From Lycium barbarum (taxonomy: Eukaryota > Streptophyta > Magnoliopsida > Solanales > Solanaceae), in assembly GCF_019175385.1 (NCBI RefSeq), contig NC_083339.1, forward strand, positions 81,270,120 to 81,334,119: a stretch of DNA of 64,000 bases, given 5' to 3'. Of this stretch, positions 34,722 through 43,118 are shown in pieces; position 1 is the stretch's first letter; every line of letters begins with the position of its first letter. The notes beneath the pieces were generated by a model. That model worked only from the letters and a program-made list of their open reading frames with translations, had not been told where the DNA came from and made no database searches. A program made the translations under genes and the position numbers.

Positions 34722-35746
34722 CATAGGATTTTTTGATGTAAACGTACTCTTTTGATGTAAATGTACTCTTTATAAAAGTATCCTTTGCGTACATGAAAGT
34801 TGCACTCCTCTTGTGTCTTCGTTTGAGTGCTCGTTTTTTTTTTTTTTTTTACCTTGAATTATTGGTCCATTTTTCGGAAGAGATTATCTGTAGTCATTGA
34901 TTAATTCTGCCCGTGGGACTTACCAAATGTTTTGTGGGCTTCGGACCTTTCTGTGCCCATGATAGGGGCTTCTCTAGGACCGGCGTTTTTCATGGCCGGT
35001 TTGCGATGACCTCATTGGCCTTATCTAATATCGGCCATAGTGTCCGGTACAGGGCGTATTAATTGAGCAATGCCGAAAATACGGTCATTGTAATGGTTTC
35101 TGTATTGCAAGTGTTTGTACATATGAGAATTTTCATTTCTTGTATCTTTGCCGTAGCAAACACTAAATGGGACACGATTCATTATGATCGTTTGGTCCTT
35201 ACATCGGAGGAGGTGGCCGGTGTCCGGCCTTTGTTTTTGCCGTGGCAAATGTTGGATGGGACACGATTCATTATGATCGTTTGGTCCTTACATCGAAGGA
35301 GGTGGCCAGTGTTGGATGGGACACGATTCATTATGATCGTTTGGTCCTTACATCGAAGGAGGTGGCCAGTGGCCGGCCTCTGTTTTTGTCGTGGCAAATG
35401 ATGAGCTTCTTTCTTTATTTCTCTTTATCGTTTCATGCTCCGATGTGGGTACTGTGCCCCCTTAACACTTGTCCGAGTTTCGAGGTCGGGTGAGTGTTAC
35501 TAAGCCCCCACTCGGAAGATGTAACCTCAGATACCCGAGTTCTGGCCCTTTATCTTCATCGCGTAGCACGTTGTACTTGTTGCCTCGTTAAAAACCTTGT
35601 CGGAAAACCCATTTTGGGACAAAACCGCACTAAGGAAAAGAGTGCAACACGTGCTTTCAGTCCTAAATTCTATTTTTGTGCCGCCCTCGATTTCCTGTAA
35701 AAAAGGCAGCATGGTTATCAAAAGGTATATATGAGAGGATCATACC
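34722..35746. repeat. 3' untranslated region of the Tat element with tandem repeat
   Basis: No gene is visible. A unit beginning GACACGATTCATTATGATCG recurs at 35171, 35260 and 35320 (spacing 89 and 60), the middle copy being a shortened version. A T-run lies near 34834-34851. Tat-lineage 3' regions are known to breed tandem repeats that can seed satellites. This section lies between the stop codons of the convergent pol and antisense genes. Confidence 0.7.
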
Positions 35747-38700
35747 TTAGCAGTAGTATCTTTTTAGGTGGGCTATGTTCCAGTTGTTGCGCAGGCATTG
35801 CCCATCCATGGACTCCAGCTGGTATGATCCTTTGCCCGTTACACCGGTCACCTTGTACGGTCCTTCCCAGTTCGGTCCTAGCTTTACCTCGTTTGGGTTC
35901 TTTGTATGCAAAGTAACTTTTCGAAGTACCAAGTCCCCAACTCTAAAATGCCAAAAGTTGGCTCTCCGATTGTAGTATCTTTCCGTTCTCTGCTTTTGGG
36001 CCGCAATTTGGACCAATGTTCTTTCACGCATCTCATCGGCGAGGTTGAGTCTTACGGCCATGGCCTCCCCGTTTAATTCTTCGGTTGTATACCTGAACCG
36101 GAAAGTCAGTTTGCCAACCTCGACGGGGATAAGGGCTTCGGCCCCGTACACCAATGCGAAAGGGGTCTCGCCCGTGCTAGACTTGGCCGTGGTTCGGTAC
36201 GCCCACAGCACCTCGGGTAATACTTCTCTCCAATGGTGCTTTGATGCTTCTAGCCTTTTCCTTAGGTTTTGAATTATTGTTTTGTTTGTGGATTCCGCTT
36301 GTCCGTTTGCACATGGGTGATATGGGGTTGACACAATCTTCTTGATCTTCAACCCTTCAAGAAAACTGTTGACTTTGCTACCCACGAACTGAGGACCGTT
36401 ATCACAAGTTATTTCGGCCGGAATGCCAAAACGGCAGACGATGTGATCCCAAATGAAGTCGATAACCTCCTTTTCTCTGATTTTTTCAAAGGCTTGTGCT
36501 TCGACCCACTTAGAAAAATAGTCAGTCATAAATAAGATAAAGCGTGCCTTACCTGGTGCCCGGGGTAACGGGCCCACGATGTCCATCCCCCACTTCATGA
36601 ACGGCCATGGTGAGACCACCGAATGCAGCAACTCCCCGGGCCGGTAAACCATCGGGGCATGCCTATGACACCCGTCACACTTTCGGACAAAGTTTCTCGT
36701 GTCTTCATCCATCTGATTCCAGTAATATCCGGCTCTGATAAGCTTTCGGACCAGAGCTTCCGCACCGGAGTGATTGCCACAGGTTCCTTCATGTACTTCT
36801 CTCATCACATACTCCGTTTCCCCAGGGCCCAAACATTTAGCCAAAGGTCCGTGGAAAGAGCGTCGGTATAATTGGCCATCCACTAAGCAACAACGGGCTG
36901 CCTTTGTTCGTAACGAACGTGACTCCTTTGGGTCGCTTGGGAGCTTATCATCACGCAAGTAATCAATGTATTTGTTGCGCCAATCCCAAGTCAAACCTGT
37001 TGAATATATCTCGGCGTGTCCGCTTTCTATGGCCGTGTTTGATAGTAGCACCGTTGACCCGGGGTTGATTTTGGCCCCTTCGACCGCAGATCCCAAATTT
37101 GCTAATGCATCGGCCTCGCAGTTCTGTTCTCTTGGTATATGCTGCATGGTCCATTTTTTAAATCGGTGAAGCACCACTTGGGTTTTCTCGAGGTACCTCT
37201 GCATCCGTTCGTCCTTGACTTCAAATGTGCCATTCACCTGGTTTGCGACCAGAAGCGAGTCGCACTTTGCCTCGATAGTTTCTGCCCCCATGCTCCGAGC
37301 CAATTCCAAACCTGCAATCATAGCCTCATACTCGGCTTCATTGTTAGTCAATTTGGCAGTTTTGATGGACTGTCGGATGACATCACCGGCCGGGGCCCTA
37401 AGGACAATACCAAGCCCGGAACCTCTAAGGTTCGAGGCCCCGTCCGTATGCAGAGACCAAATGCCCGTGGCCCTTCCAGAGGTTAGTAGGAATTCTTTTT
37501 CGACCTCGGGGACCATGGCCGGGGTGAAGTCTGCTACGAAATCGGCCAAGATTTGGGATTTGATGGCCGTTCGGGGTCTGTATTCGAGGTCGTAACCGCT
37601 AACCTCTACAGCCCACTTCGTTAGCCTACCCGACAACTCCGGTTTATGCATGATGTTTTTCAAAGGATAAGTAGTTACTACACATACGGGATGGCTTTGA
37701 AAATAAGGTTTAAGCTTTCGGGAGGCGCTCACCAGTGCTAATGCCAGCTTCTCCAAATGGGGGTAACGGGTCTCCGCGTCCCCCAATGTTCTACTCACAT
37801 AATAGATAGGGAATTGCGTACCTGATTCTTCTCGGACCAAAACGCCGCTTACCGCCACTTTGGAGATAGCTAGATATAGAAATAGTGTCTCACCCGCCTT
37901 CGGCGTGTGCAGTAGAGGGGGGCTAGACAAGTATTTCTTCAAATCCTGTAGAGCTTCTTGGCACTCGGGTGTCCAGACAAAATCGTTCTTCTGCCTGAGC
38001 AAGGAGAAGAACCGGTGACTCCTGTCCGAGGATCTCGATATGAAGCGACTTAGCGCTGCGATTCTCCCGGTGAGTCTCTGAACCCCCTTTATGTTGTTCA
38101 CCACCTCGATATCTTCGATGGCTTTGATCTTGTCCGGGTTGATTTCGATCCCTCGGTTTGACACCATGAAACCCAGGAATCTGCCAGATCTTACACCGAA
38201 GGCACACTTCTCCGGGTTGAGCTTCATGTTGTATTTGCGAAGCACATCGAAGGTTTCCTGCAAATGCTTTAAATGGTCCTCTGTTTCCAGGGACTTAACA
38301 ACCATATCGTCAACGTAAACTTCCATTGTTTTCCCTATTTGTTCTTCGAACATTCCATTAACTAGGCGTTGGTAAGTTGCACCGGCATTTTTTAATCCAA
38401 AAGGCATGACATTATAACAGTAGGTCCCGTACCGGGTGATGAAGGATGTTTTCTCTTGGTCCTCCGGGTACATCCGGATCTGGTTATACCCGGAGTAAGC
38501 GTCGAGAAAACTCAACATCTCGTGCCCGGCCGTTGCATCGATCATTCTATCGATGTGGGGCAACGGAAACGAGTCCTTCGGACATGCCTTGTTTAAATCT
38601 TTAAAATCAACACACATTCGAAATTTGTTACCTTTTTTGGGTACTACCACAACGTTAGCCAGCCACTCCGGGTATTTCACTTCCCGTATGGAGCCTATTT

Positions 38701-39058
38701 TCAAAATTTTTGTTACCTTGTCCTTCACGAATGCGTGTTTAGCCTCCGCCATGGGTCTTCTTTTCTGCTTTACCGGAGCAAACCTCCCGTCCAGGCTGAG
38801 CTTGTGAGTTGCTATGTCTGGTGATATACCTGTCATATCTATATGCGACCATGCAAAGCAATCGGCATTAGCACGGAGGAATTCAATTAATTGACGCCTG
38901 AGCTCCGGGGTGAGCCCCGTGCCCAGGTATACCTTTCTTTCCGGGAGATATTCGAACAGGATGACCTGCTCCAGCTCCTCCACTGTCGACTGGGTTGCAT
39001 CCGAGTCATCCGGCATGACGAACGATCTGGGTACCTCGTAATCTTCCTCTTCATGCAC
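35747..39058 (-). CDS. Tat-element reverse transcriptase - two RNase H domains - integrase
   Basis: An intact frame of 1103 codons. Domains: reverse transcriptase with RMCVDFKDLNKACPKD and the catalytic YVDDMVVKS (residues about 140-310); a first, retroelement-type RNase H (about 370-500); a second, archaeal-like RNase H starting HTDGASNLRGSGLGIVL with later NNEAEYEA and EADALA (about 535-660), a Tat hallmark; integrase with an HHCC zinc site (HEGTCGNHSG and CDGCH) and DDE core (MDIVGPLP, TCDNGPQF, QAESTNK; about 770-960); then a C-terminal GPY-like part (GPNWEGPYKV). No chromodomain follows. The frame is in register with the protease frame, separated only by the UAG at 39086-39088. It converges with the antisense gene. 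Confidence 0.9.
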   Translation of the reverse strand: MHEEEDYEVPRSFVMPDDSDATQSTVEELEQVILFEYLPERKVYLGTGLTPELRRQLIEFLRANADCFAWSHIDMTGISPDIATHKLSLDGRFAPVKQKRRPMAEAKHAFVKDKVTKILKIGSIREVKYPEWLANVVVVPKKGNKFRMCVDFKDLNKACPKDSFPLPHIDRMIDATAGHEMLSFLDAYSGYNQIRMYPEDQEKTSFITRYGTYCYNVMPFGLKNAGATYQRLVNGMFEEQIGKTMEVYVDDMVVKSLETEDHLKHLQETFDVLRKYNMKLNPEKCAFGVRSGRFLGFMVSNRGIEINPDKIKAIEDIEVVNNIKGVQRLTGRIAALSRFISRSSDRSHRFFSLLRQKNDFVWTPECQEALQDLKKYLSSPPLLHTPKAGETLFLYLAISKVAVSGVLVREESGTQFPIYYVSRTLGDAETRYPHLEKLALALVSASRKLKPYFQSHPVCVVTTYPLKNIMHKPELSGRLTKWAVEVSGYDLEYRPRTAIKSQILADFVADFTPAMVPEVEKEFLLTSGRATGIWSLHTDGASNLRGSGLGIVLRAPAGDVIRQSIKTAKLTNNEAEYEAMIAGLELARSMGAETIEAKCDSLLVANQVNGTFEVKDERMQRYLEKTQVVLHRFKKWTMQHIPREQNCEADALANLGSAVEGAKINPGSTVLLSNTAIESGHAEIYSTGLTWDWRNKYIDYLRDDKLPSDPKESRSLRTKAARCCLVDGQLYRRSFHGPLAKCLGPGETEYVMREVHEGTCGNHSGAEALVRKLIRAGYYWNQMDEDTRNFVRKCDGCHRHAPMVYRPGELLHSVVSPWPFMKWGMDIVGPLPRAPGKARFILFMTDYFSKWVEAQAFEKIREKEVIDFIWDHIVCRFGIPAEITCDNGPQFVGSKVNSFLEGLKIKKIVSTPYHPCANGQAESTNKTIIQNLRKRLEASKHHWREVLPEVLWAYRTTAKSSTGETPFALVYGAEALIPVEVGKLTFRFRYTTEELNGEAMAVRLNLADEMRERTLVQIAAQKQRTERYYNRRANFWHFRVGDLVLRKVTLHTKNPNEVKLGPNWEGPYKVTGVTGKGSYQLESMDGQCLRNNWNIAHLKRYYC

Positions 39059-39079
39059 CGGATTAAACCCGACGCACTT

Positions 39080-39088
39080 TGATTGCTA
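39080..39088 (-). promoter_or_regulatory. In-frame UAG in a CARYYA context between protease and reverse transcriptase
   Basis: On the minus strand the codons read AAA TAG CAA TCA. The six bases after the stop, CAATCA, match the leaky CARYYA signal known from tobamovirus-type readthrough. The frame is open on both sides. It may be a real recoding site or an ordinary nonsense mutation that happens to fit; comparison of copies would decide. Confidence 0.45.
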
Positions 39089-40290
39089 TTTGGGAACTTC
39101 TCCTCCTATTGCACATTTCTCTTCCGGCCCCTTGGGCCGGTGTGCCACTTCCTCTACTGCGAACATTTCCCTTGCAGCGGGCTGCTCGCCTCGGATGGTT
39201 TTCACTCCTTCCGGCGTGGGGAACTTTAATAGCTGGTGTAGTGTTGAAGGTACTGCCCTCATGTTATGTATCCAAGGTCTGCCCAATAGTGCATTATATT
39301 TCATGTCCCCCTCGATCACGTAGAACACCGTTTGCTGAATGGTGCCACCCACATTTACAGGCAGTGAGATTTCCCCCTTTGTGGTTTCGCTTGCCATATT
39401 GAACCCACTTAATACCCGGGCCACTGGTACGATCTGACCGAGCAGTCCCATCTGTTCAACCACCCTCCATCGGATGATGTTGGCCGAGCTACCCGGGTCA
39501 ACCAAAACGCGTTTGACCTTAGTTTTAAAGACCAGTATAGAAATTACCAACGCATTATTGTGGGGTTGGATGATGCCCTCTGCGTCTTCATCATTAAAGA
39601 AGATAGATCCCTCGGTCGAATGATCTCGAGTGCGCTTTTCACGGACAATAGAAATCTTTGTCCGTTTCATTACCGGCCCTCGAGGGGCATCAGTGCCCCC
39701 CACTATCATGTTGATCGTTTGTTGGGGTTCAACAGGCTCGGTCATTTGATAAGATCCTCTTTCCTTATAGTGATTTTTGGCCCGCTCGCTCAGCAGATCT
39801 CGGAGGTGACCATTTTTCAATAGCCGGGCTACCTCCTCTCTCAATTGGTGGCAATCTTCAGTTCGATGACCGTGGGTCCCGTGATATTCGCACACTACAC
39901 TTGGATCTCGCTGACTCGGGTCCGTCCTCAATGGTTTAGGCCACCTTACATCGGGTATACGTCCAATAGCCGAGACAAGTCCCGAAGTACTAACGTTGAA
40001 GTTGTACTCCGAAATTTTTGGAGAAACTTTATTGCTGGCGGAACTTCCGGTGTCGCTCCTGAACAAGAGTCCCCGACTGTTAGACGGGCGTTCAACCCGC
40101 TTGCTGCCCCGTCCCGAGAAATGGCTCGGACTCTCTATTGCCTTTTCTGACCTGAAATTTTGCTTCTCCGTATAGGGATATGGCCGAAACCTCTCTTTCA
40201 ATGATTCAGACTTGCCTTCATATCCCTTCCTCGATGCCTCGAAACCTCTATTTACTTTGGTCCTTACCGGAGGGAGTCGAATTGATCATC
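39086..40290 (-). CDS. Tat-element nucleocapsid-like motif and aspartic protease
   Basis: Continues the gag polypeptide in another frame (VRTKVNRGFEASRKG onward). CEYHGTHGHRTEDCHQL (about 39870) is a zinc-binding motif typical of Tat gag. LVDPGSSANII (about 39500) holds the protease Asp, in the D-P/T/S-G form. ALLGRPWIH (about 39280) is the second protease signature. The frame ends at the UAG at 39086. A one-base shift near 40266-40290 separates it from the upstream gag frame, so the polyprotein of this copy is broken there. Confidence 0.8.
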
Positions 40291-41496
40291 CTTCACCCGG
40301 ATCTTTGACTCATACCTGTTGTGGACGTCGGCCCAAGTTACGGCCTCGTATTCTAACAAATTCTCTTTCAGTTTGGCCGAGGCCACCGAACTTAGCATGT
40401 TGAGTCCTTTTGTGAAGGCCTGTGCGGCCCATTCTTCTGGCACCGGAGGGAGCTCCATCCGTTCCCTCTGGAACCGGGTGACGAATTCCCGTAGCAGCTC
40501 ATCGTCCCTTTGGGTTATCCGGAAGATATCAGCCTTACGGGCTTGCACCTTTATCGCACCGGCATGTGCCTTTACGAACGCATCAGCGAGCATTTCAAAA
40601 GAAGTGATCGAATGTTCGGGTAAATGGTCATACCACGTCAATGCCCCCTTCGACAGGGTTTCCCCAAATTTCTTTAACAACACCGACTCGATCTCATCTT
40701 CTTCCATATCATTGCCTTTTATGGCACAAGTATATGAGGTCACATGCTCGTGTGGGTCTGTGGTGCCGTCATACTTCTGTATGTCGGGCATTTTGAACCT
40801 CTTTGGGATCAGTTTCGGGGCCGCACTTGGCGGGAAAGGCCTTTGGATGTACCTCTTCGAATTCGGCCCTTTCAGTAGAGGTGGAGCCCCCGGTATCTGG
40901 TCCACGCGAGAATTGTACGTCTCGACCCTCTTCTCGGTCGAATCCACCCGTTTTGCCAAGGTCTCGAGCATTTTTAGGACCTCAGTTGAGGAGCCAGCTC
41001 CGGAGCCGTCGCTCTCGATCATTTGTTCTCCGTTTCTTCCGGTTTCAACCGTACCTTTTGACTTTACCGGCCCTGCTTCACCCTTTCCGCTCTGCAGTTG
41101 AGCAATCGCTAGCCCTTGCTCGGCGATTGCCGCCCTTTGTTCCTGCAGCATTTCAAAGATCAAACGCAAGCTAACGCCGTCGTTTGGCGCGTCTGGCTCT
41201 CTCCGGACCCTATCCCGGGATAACGTAACGGAATGGTGAGTGTTTAGAGGATCGGTTGCCGGCGGAACGACATTCTCTTGATCTACGGTGTTTTGCCGGT
41301 TAAGTCCTTCCCTTGAATCAACAGGGTTCGGATCAGCGGGGTTCGGCAATGCCCGCAGTCCACTCCCTTCGTTTTCCGCCACTATCTCGGCATTATTGAC
41401 ATGACCGGATTGCTCGACGTCAGCCATTTGGACCGTTTTCACAGAGACGGAGAGGGAGTTTTTGGTTTCGATGAATGCGGTGGAAGTTAAGGCCAA
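40264..41496 (-). CDS. Tat-element gag (capsid)
   Basis: An open frame of 410 codons; the true start may be the internal Met in QMADVEQSGHV. After a polar N-terminal part it contains a coiled-coil-like stretch (EMLQEQRAAIAEQGLAIAQL) and the retrotransposon gag domain (PDIQKYDGTTDPHEHV, GALTWYDHLPEHSI, ELLREFVTRFQRERMEL). It ends SLR-TAA at 40264. The sequence continues naturally in the -1 frame, showing a small indel. It starts shortly after the primer-binding site. Confidence 0.85.
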   Translation of the reverse strand: MALTSTAFIETKNSLSVSVKTVQMADVEQSGHVNNAEIVAENEGSGLRALPNPADPNPVDSREGLNRQNTVDQENVVPPATDPLNTHHSVTLSRDRVRREPDAPNDGVSLRLIFEMLQEQRAAIAEQGLAIAQLQSGKGEAGPVKSKGTVETGRNGEQMIESDGSGAGSSTEVLKMLETLAKRVDSTEKRVETYNSRVDQIPGAPPLLKGPNSKRYIQRPFPPSAAPKLIPKRFKMPDIQKYDGTTDPHEHVTSYTCAIKGNDMEEDEIESVLLKKFGETLSKGALTWYDHLPEHSITSFEMLADAFVKAHAGAIKVQARKADIFRITQRDDELLREFVTRFQRERMELPPVPEEWAAQAFTKGLNMLSSVASAKLKENLLEYEAVTWADVHNRYESKIRVKDDQFDSLR

Positions 41497-41514
41497 AGAC
41501 CACTATTATCCTAG

Positions 41515-41534
41515 CCCCACGGTGGGCGCCAAAC
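41515..41534 (-). other. Primer-binding site of the Tat element
   Basis: Minus-strand TTTGGCGCCCACCGTGGGGC directly follows the 5' LTR end. TGGCGCC at this place is typical of Tat and Athila-type gypsy elements. It fixes the element's orientation. Confidence 0.75.
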
Positions 41535-41709
41535 TGTTTACCCCCGATTTGGTAACCAATTGAATTTGTATGTGGATATAGGATATGTGCTTGGGCCTAA
41601 ATATGGATTACAAAGAGTGGATAAGAACGCTTTTTAATACACAAACAAGGAGCATAAATACCGGCTGCTTACACATATGACGAGTTGATTGAAGAGGTTC
41701 AACAAGAAT

Positions 41710-41787
<78 letters not shown>

Positions 41788-42248
41788 GTTACAAATGCTC
41801 TTGAAAGTAAAAGAAGAATCAACCCCCTTAAGGGAGGAGGGGGCACTCTATTTATACTAATGAGCCCATGGGCCTCCTCCAATGTGGGTTTAATAAAATA
41901 GTAATAAAAGGGGACAGCCCCTGCACGGGTTTGGTGAGATTTGACTGACGGCACCGTCTGACACACGCACAGTTGGCAGCTGACCATGATGTGACACCAC
42001 TGACGCGTCCTAGCAACAGTCGCATCGGACCAACGGACTCACGGACACCGGACCAACGGTGATGAGACATCGGGGAGAGATCCCGAACCCTCGGTGGCTT
42101 AGAGACCGGGTCAGATGGCGCTTCCACTCGGCAGCGATCAAAGTGCTTATCCGGGAAGGTGATGTCCTCGTACGAACTCTCGCCCCTTTTCCCTCTCCGA
42201 TCCATAGTTGCCCCGGATTTACCCGTATCCGGTTTTTTACTGTATACA
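41535..42248 (-). mobile_element. 5' LTR of the Tat element
   Basis: 714 bases, with the TA run at about 41713-41783. Non-microsatellite sequence is nearly identical to the other LTR. Differences seen are GCGCC/GCACC, AAAGG/AACAG (two), ACACC/ACATC and ACCG/ACTG. The ATATG target copy follows. Confidence 0.9.
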
Positions 42249-42442
42249 ATATGAGTATATATAAGTCGAAGTTGAACAAACTATGGTACTGATTTACCGT
42301 ACCGCAAAATATCAAAAACCAAACTTAAAAATACCAAATCATACCAAATTAATTTGACATGATAATAGTATAATATTTTTAGAAATCGAAAATCAAAATT
42401 ACAACACCGAACTCTCAAATACCGTAGTGTACCATCCCAGGA

Positions 42443-43118
42443 TAGTGTAACAAATAGTCCACTTTCTAGGAAAGTGCCAAAAATGAAGAGAAAAGGAGAA
42501 ACACGTTTGGAATAACCTTGGCAGGAAACTGCGTGCAGTCGCCGAGGGGTCAATCATCATCATTTATTATTCTTCTTCCCTCATACATATGCACACATCA
42601 AATCAAACAATCCCCTAATCTTTTCATAAATAAGGCTTAATCTTTGTTTGGCCTGAATTTCCTGCAATTTCATCAGCTAATTTTTCTTCACATTTAATTC
42701 AGGTATAATCTTTTCTTTCCTAACTTCTCTTTATTTAACTCTACATCATTTATTCTTCCTATAACCCCATGTTTCTAATTGTAGCTTAATGAATTGTCCT
42801 AAGCAATAATCTTCCTGAATATATATGATAAAGATCTAAGCTTTGGGTTAATTATTTTTTCTCGCTCAAGAGTCTGTGTTTGTGCTTTTTTTCTTGAAAA
42901 TAGATAAAAATTGGGGGAAAGGGGTCTTTAAGTTCTAGGCGAATCAGCTTATAGTTTACTTGAAGTGTGTCATCTTTAGTAATATTCAGTGGGTGGGTGT
43001 GAGCTTGTTTAATTCATGGCTGACCTTGTCACTATTTGTTCCTTTTCAGATTTTGGATTGATATCATCTTCAGGTTACTGTTGCTTAGATTGCAAGTTGT
43101 ATTTGGTGTCCATTTAAA
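42443..43118 (+). promoter_or_regulatory. Proximal promoter and split 5' UTR of the thioredoxin gene
   Basis: Sequence from about 42530 is pyrimidine- and CAT-rich, leader-like, without an obvious TATA box. A plausible 5' UTR intron runs 42703-43049 (CAG|GTATAA ... CTTTTCAG). A second leader exon, 43050-43118, precedes the ATG. The transposon boundary (MITE end 42442) is therefore only about 100-200 bases upstream of the likely transcript start. Confidence 0.45.

Larger units (their letters stand above)
30603..42248 (-). mobile_element. Young Ty3/gypsy Tat-lineage retrotransposon
   Basis: Two LTRs (30603-31330 and 41535-42248) share TGTTTACCCCC and GTATACA ends and are flanked by ATATG at 30598-30602 and 42249-42253. 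Excluding the TA microsatellite they differ at about five positions, so insertion was recent. The primer-binding site is next to the right LTR, so the element reads right to left: gag (41496-40264), protease (40290-39086), reverse transcriptase/RNase H/integrase (39058-35747), a 3' region with a tandem repeat, an oppositely oriented spliced gene (31857-34721), and a PPT-like ATGGGGGATATC beside the left LTR. Two RNase H-like domains and lack of a chromodomain support Tat. One frameshift and one in-frame stop break the polyprotein. Confidence 0.9.
30174..42442. mobile_element. hAT-like MITE, split by the Tat element
   Basis: The left arm starts TAGGGGTGGGCATGGTATGG. The right arm, read on the minus strand, starts TCCTGGGATGGTACACTACGG. 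Both arms are rich in GGTAT/ATACCG and AAATCG words typical of Solanaceae TAGGGNTGGGC elements. Flanks TAGTGCCT (30166-30173) and TAGTGTAA (42443-42450) agree at five of eight bases. Removing the Tat insertion leaves about 0.6 kb. The ends are degenerate, so the call is tentative. Confidence 0.45.

Noticed and set aside
36045..39082. Plus-strand open frames across the Tat pol region
   Set aside because: They mirror the intact minus-strand pol frame and show no domain of their own.
40264..40290. Programmed -1 frameshift between gag and protease of the Tat element
   Set aside because: The frame change is -1, but the sequence around CTC CGG TAA has no X-XXY-YYZ slippery heptamer and no obvious downstream structure. 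A simple one-base indel explains it better.
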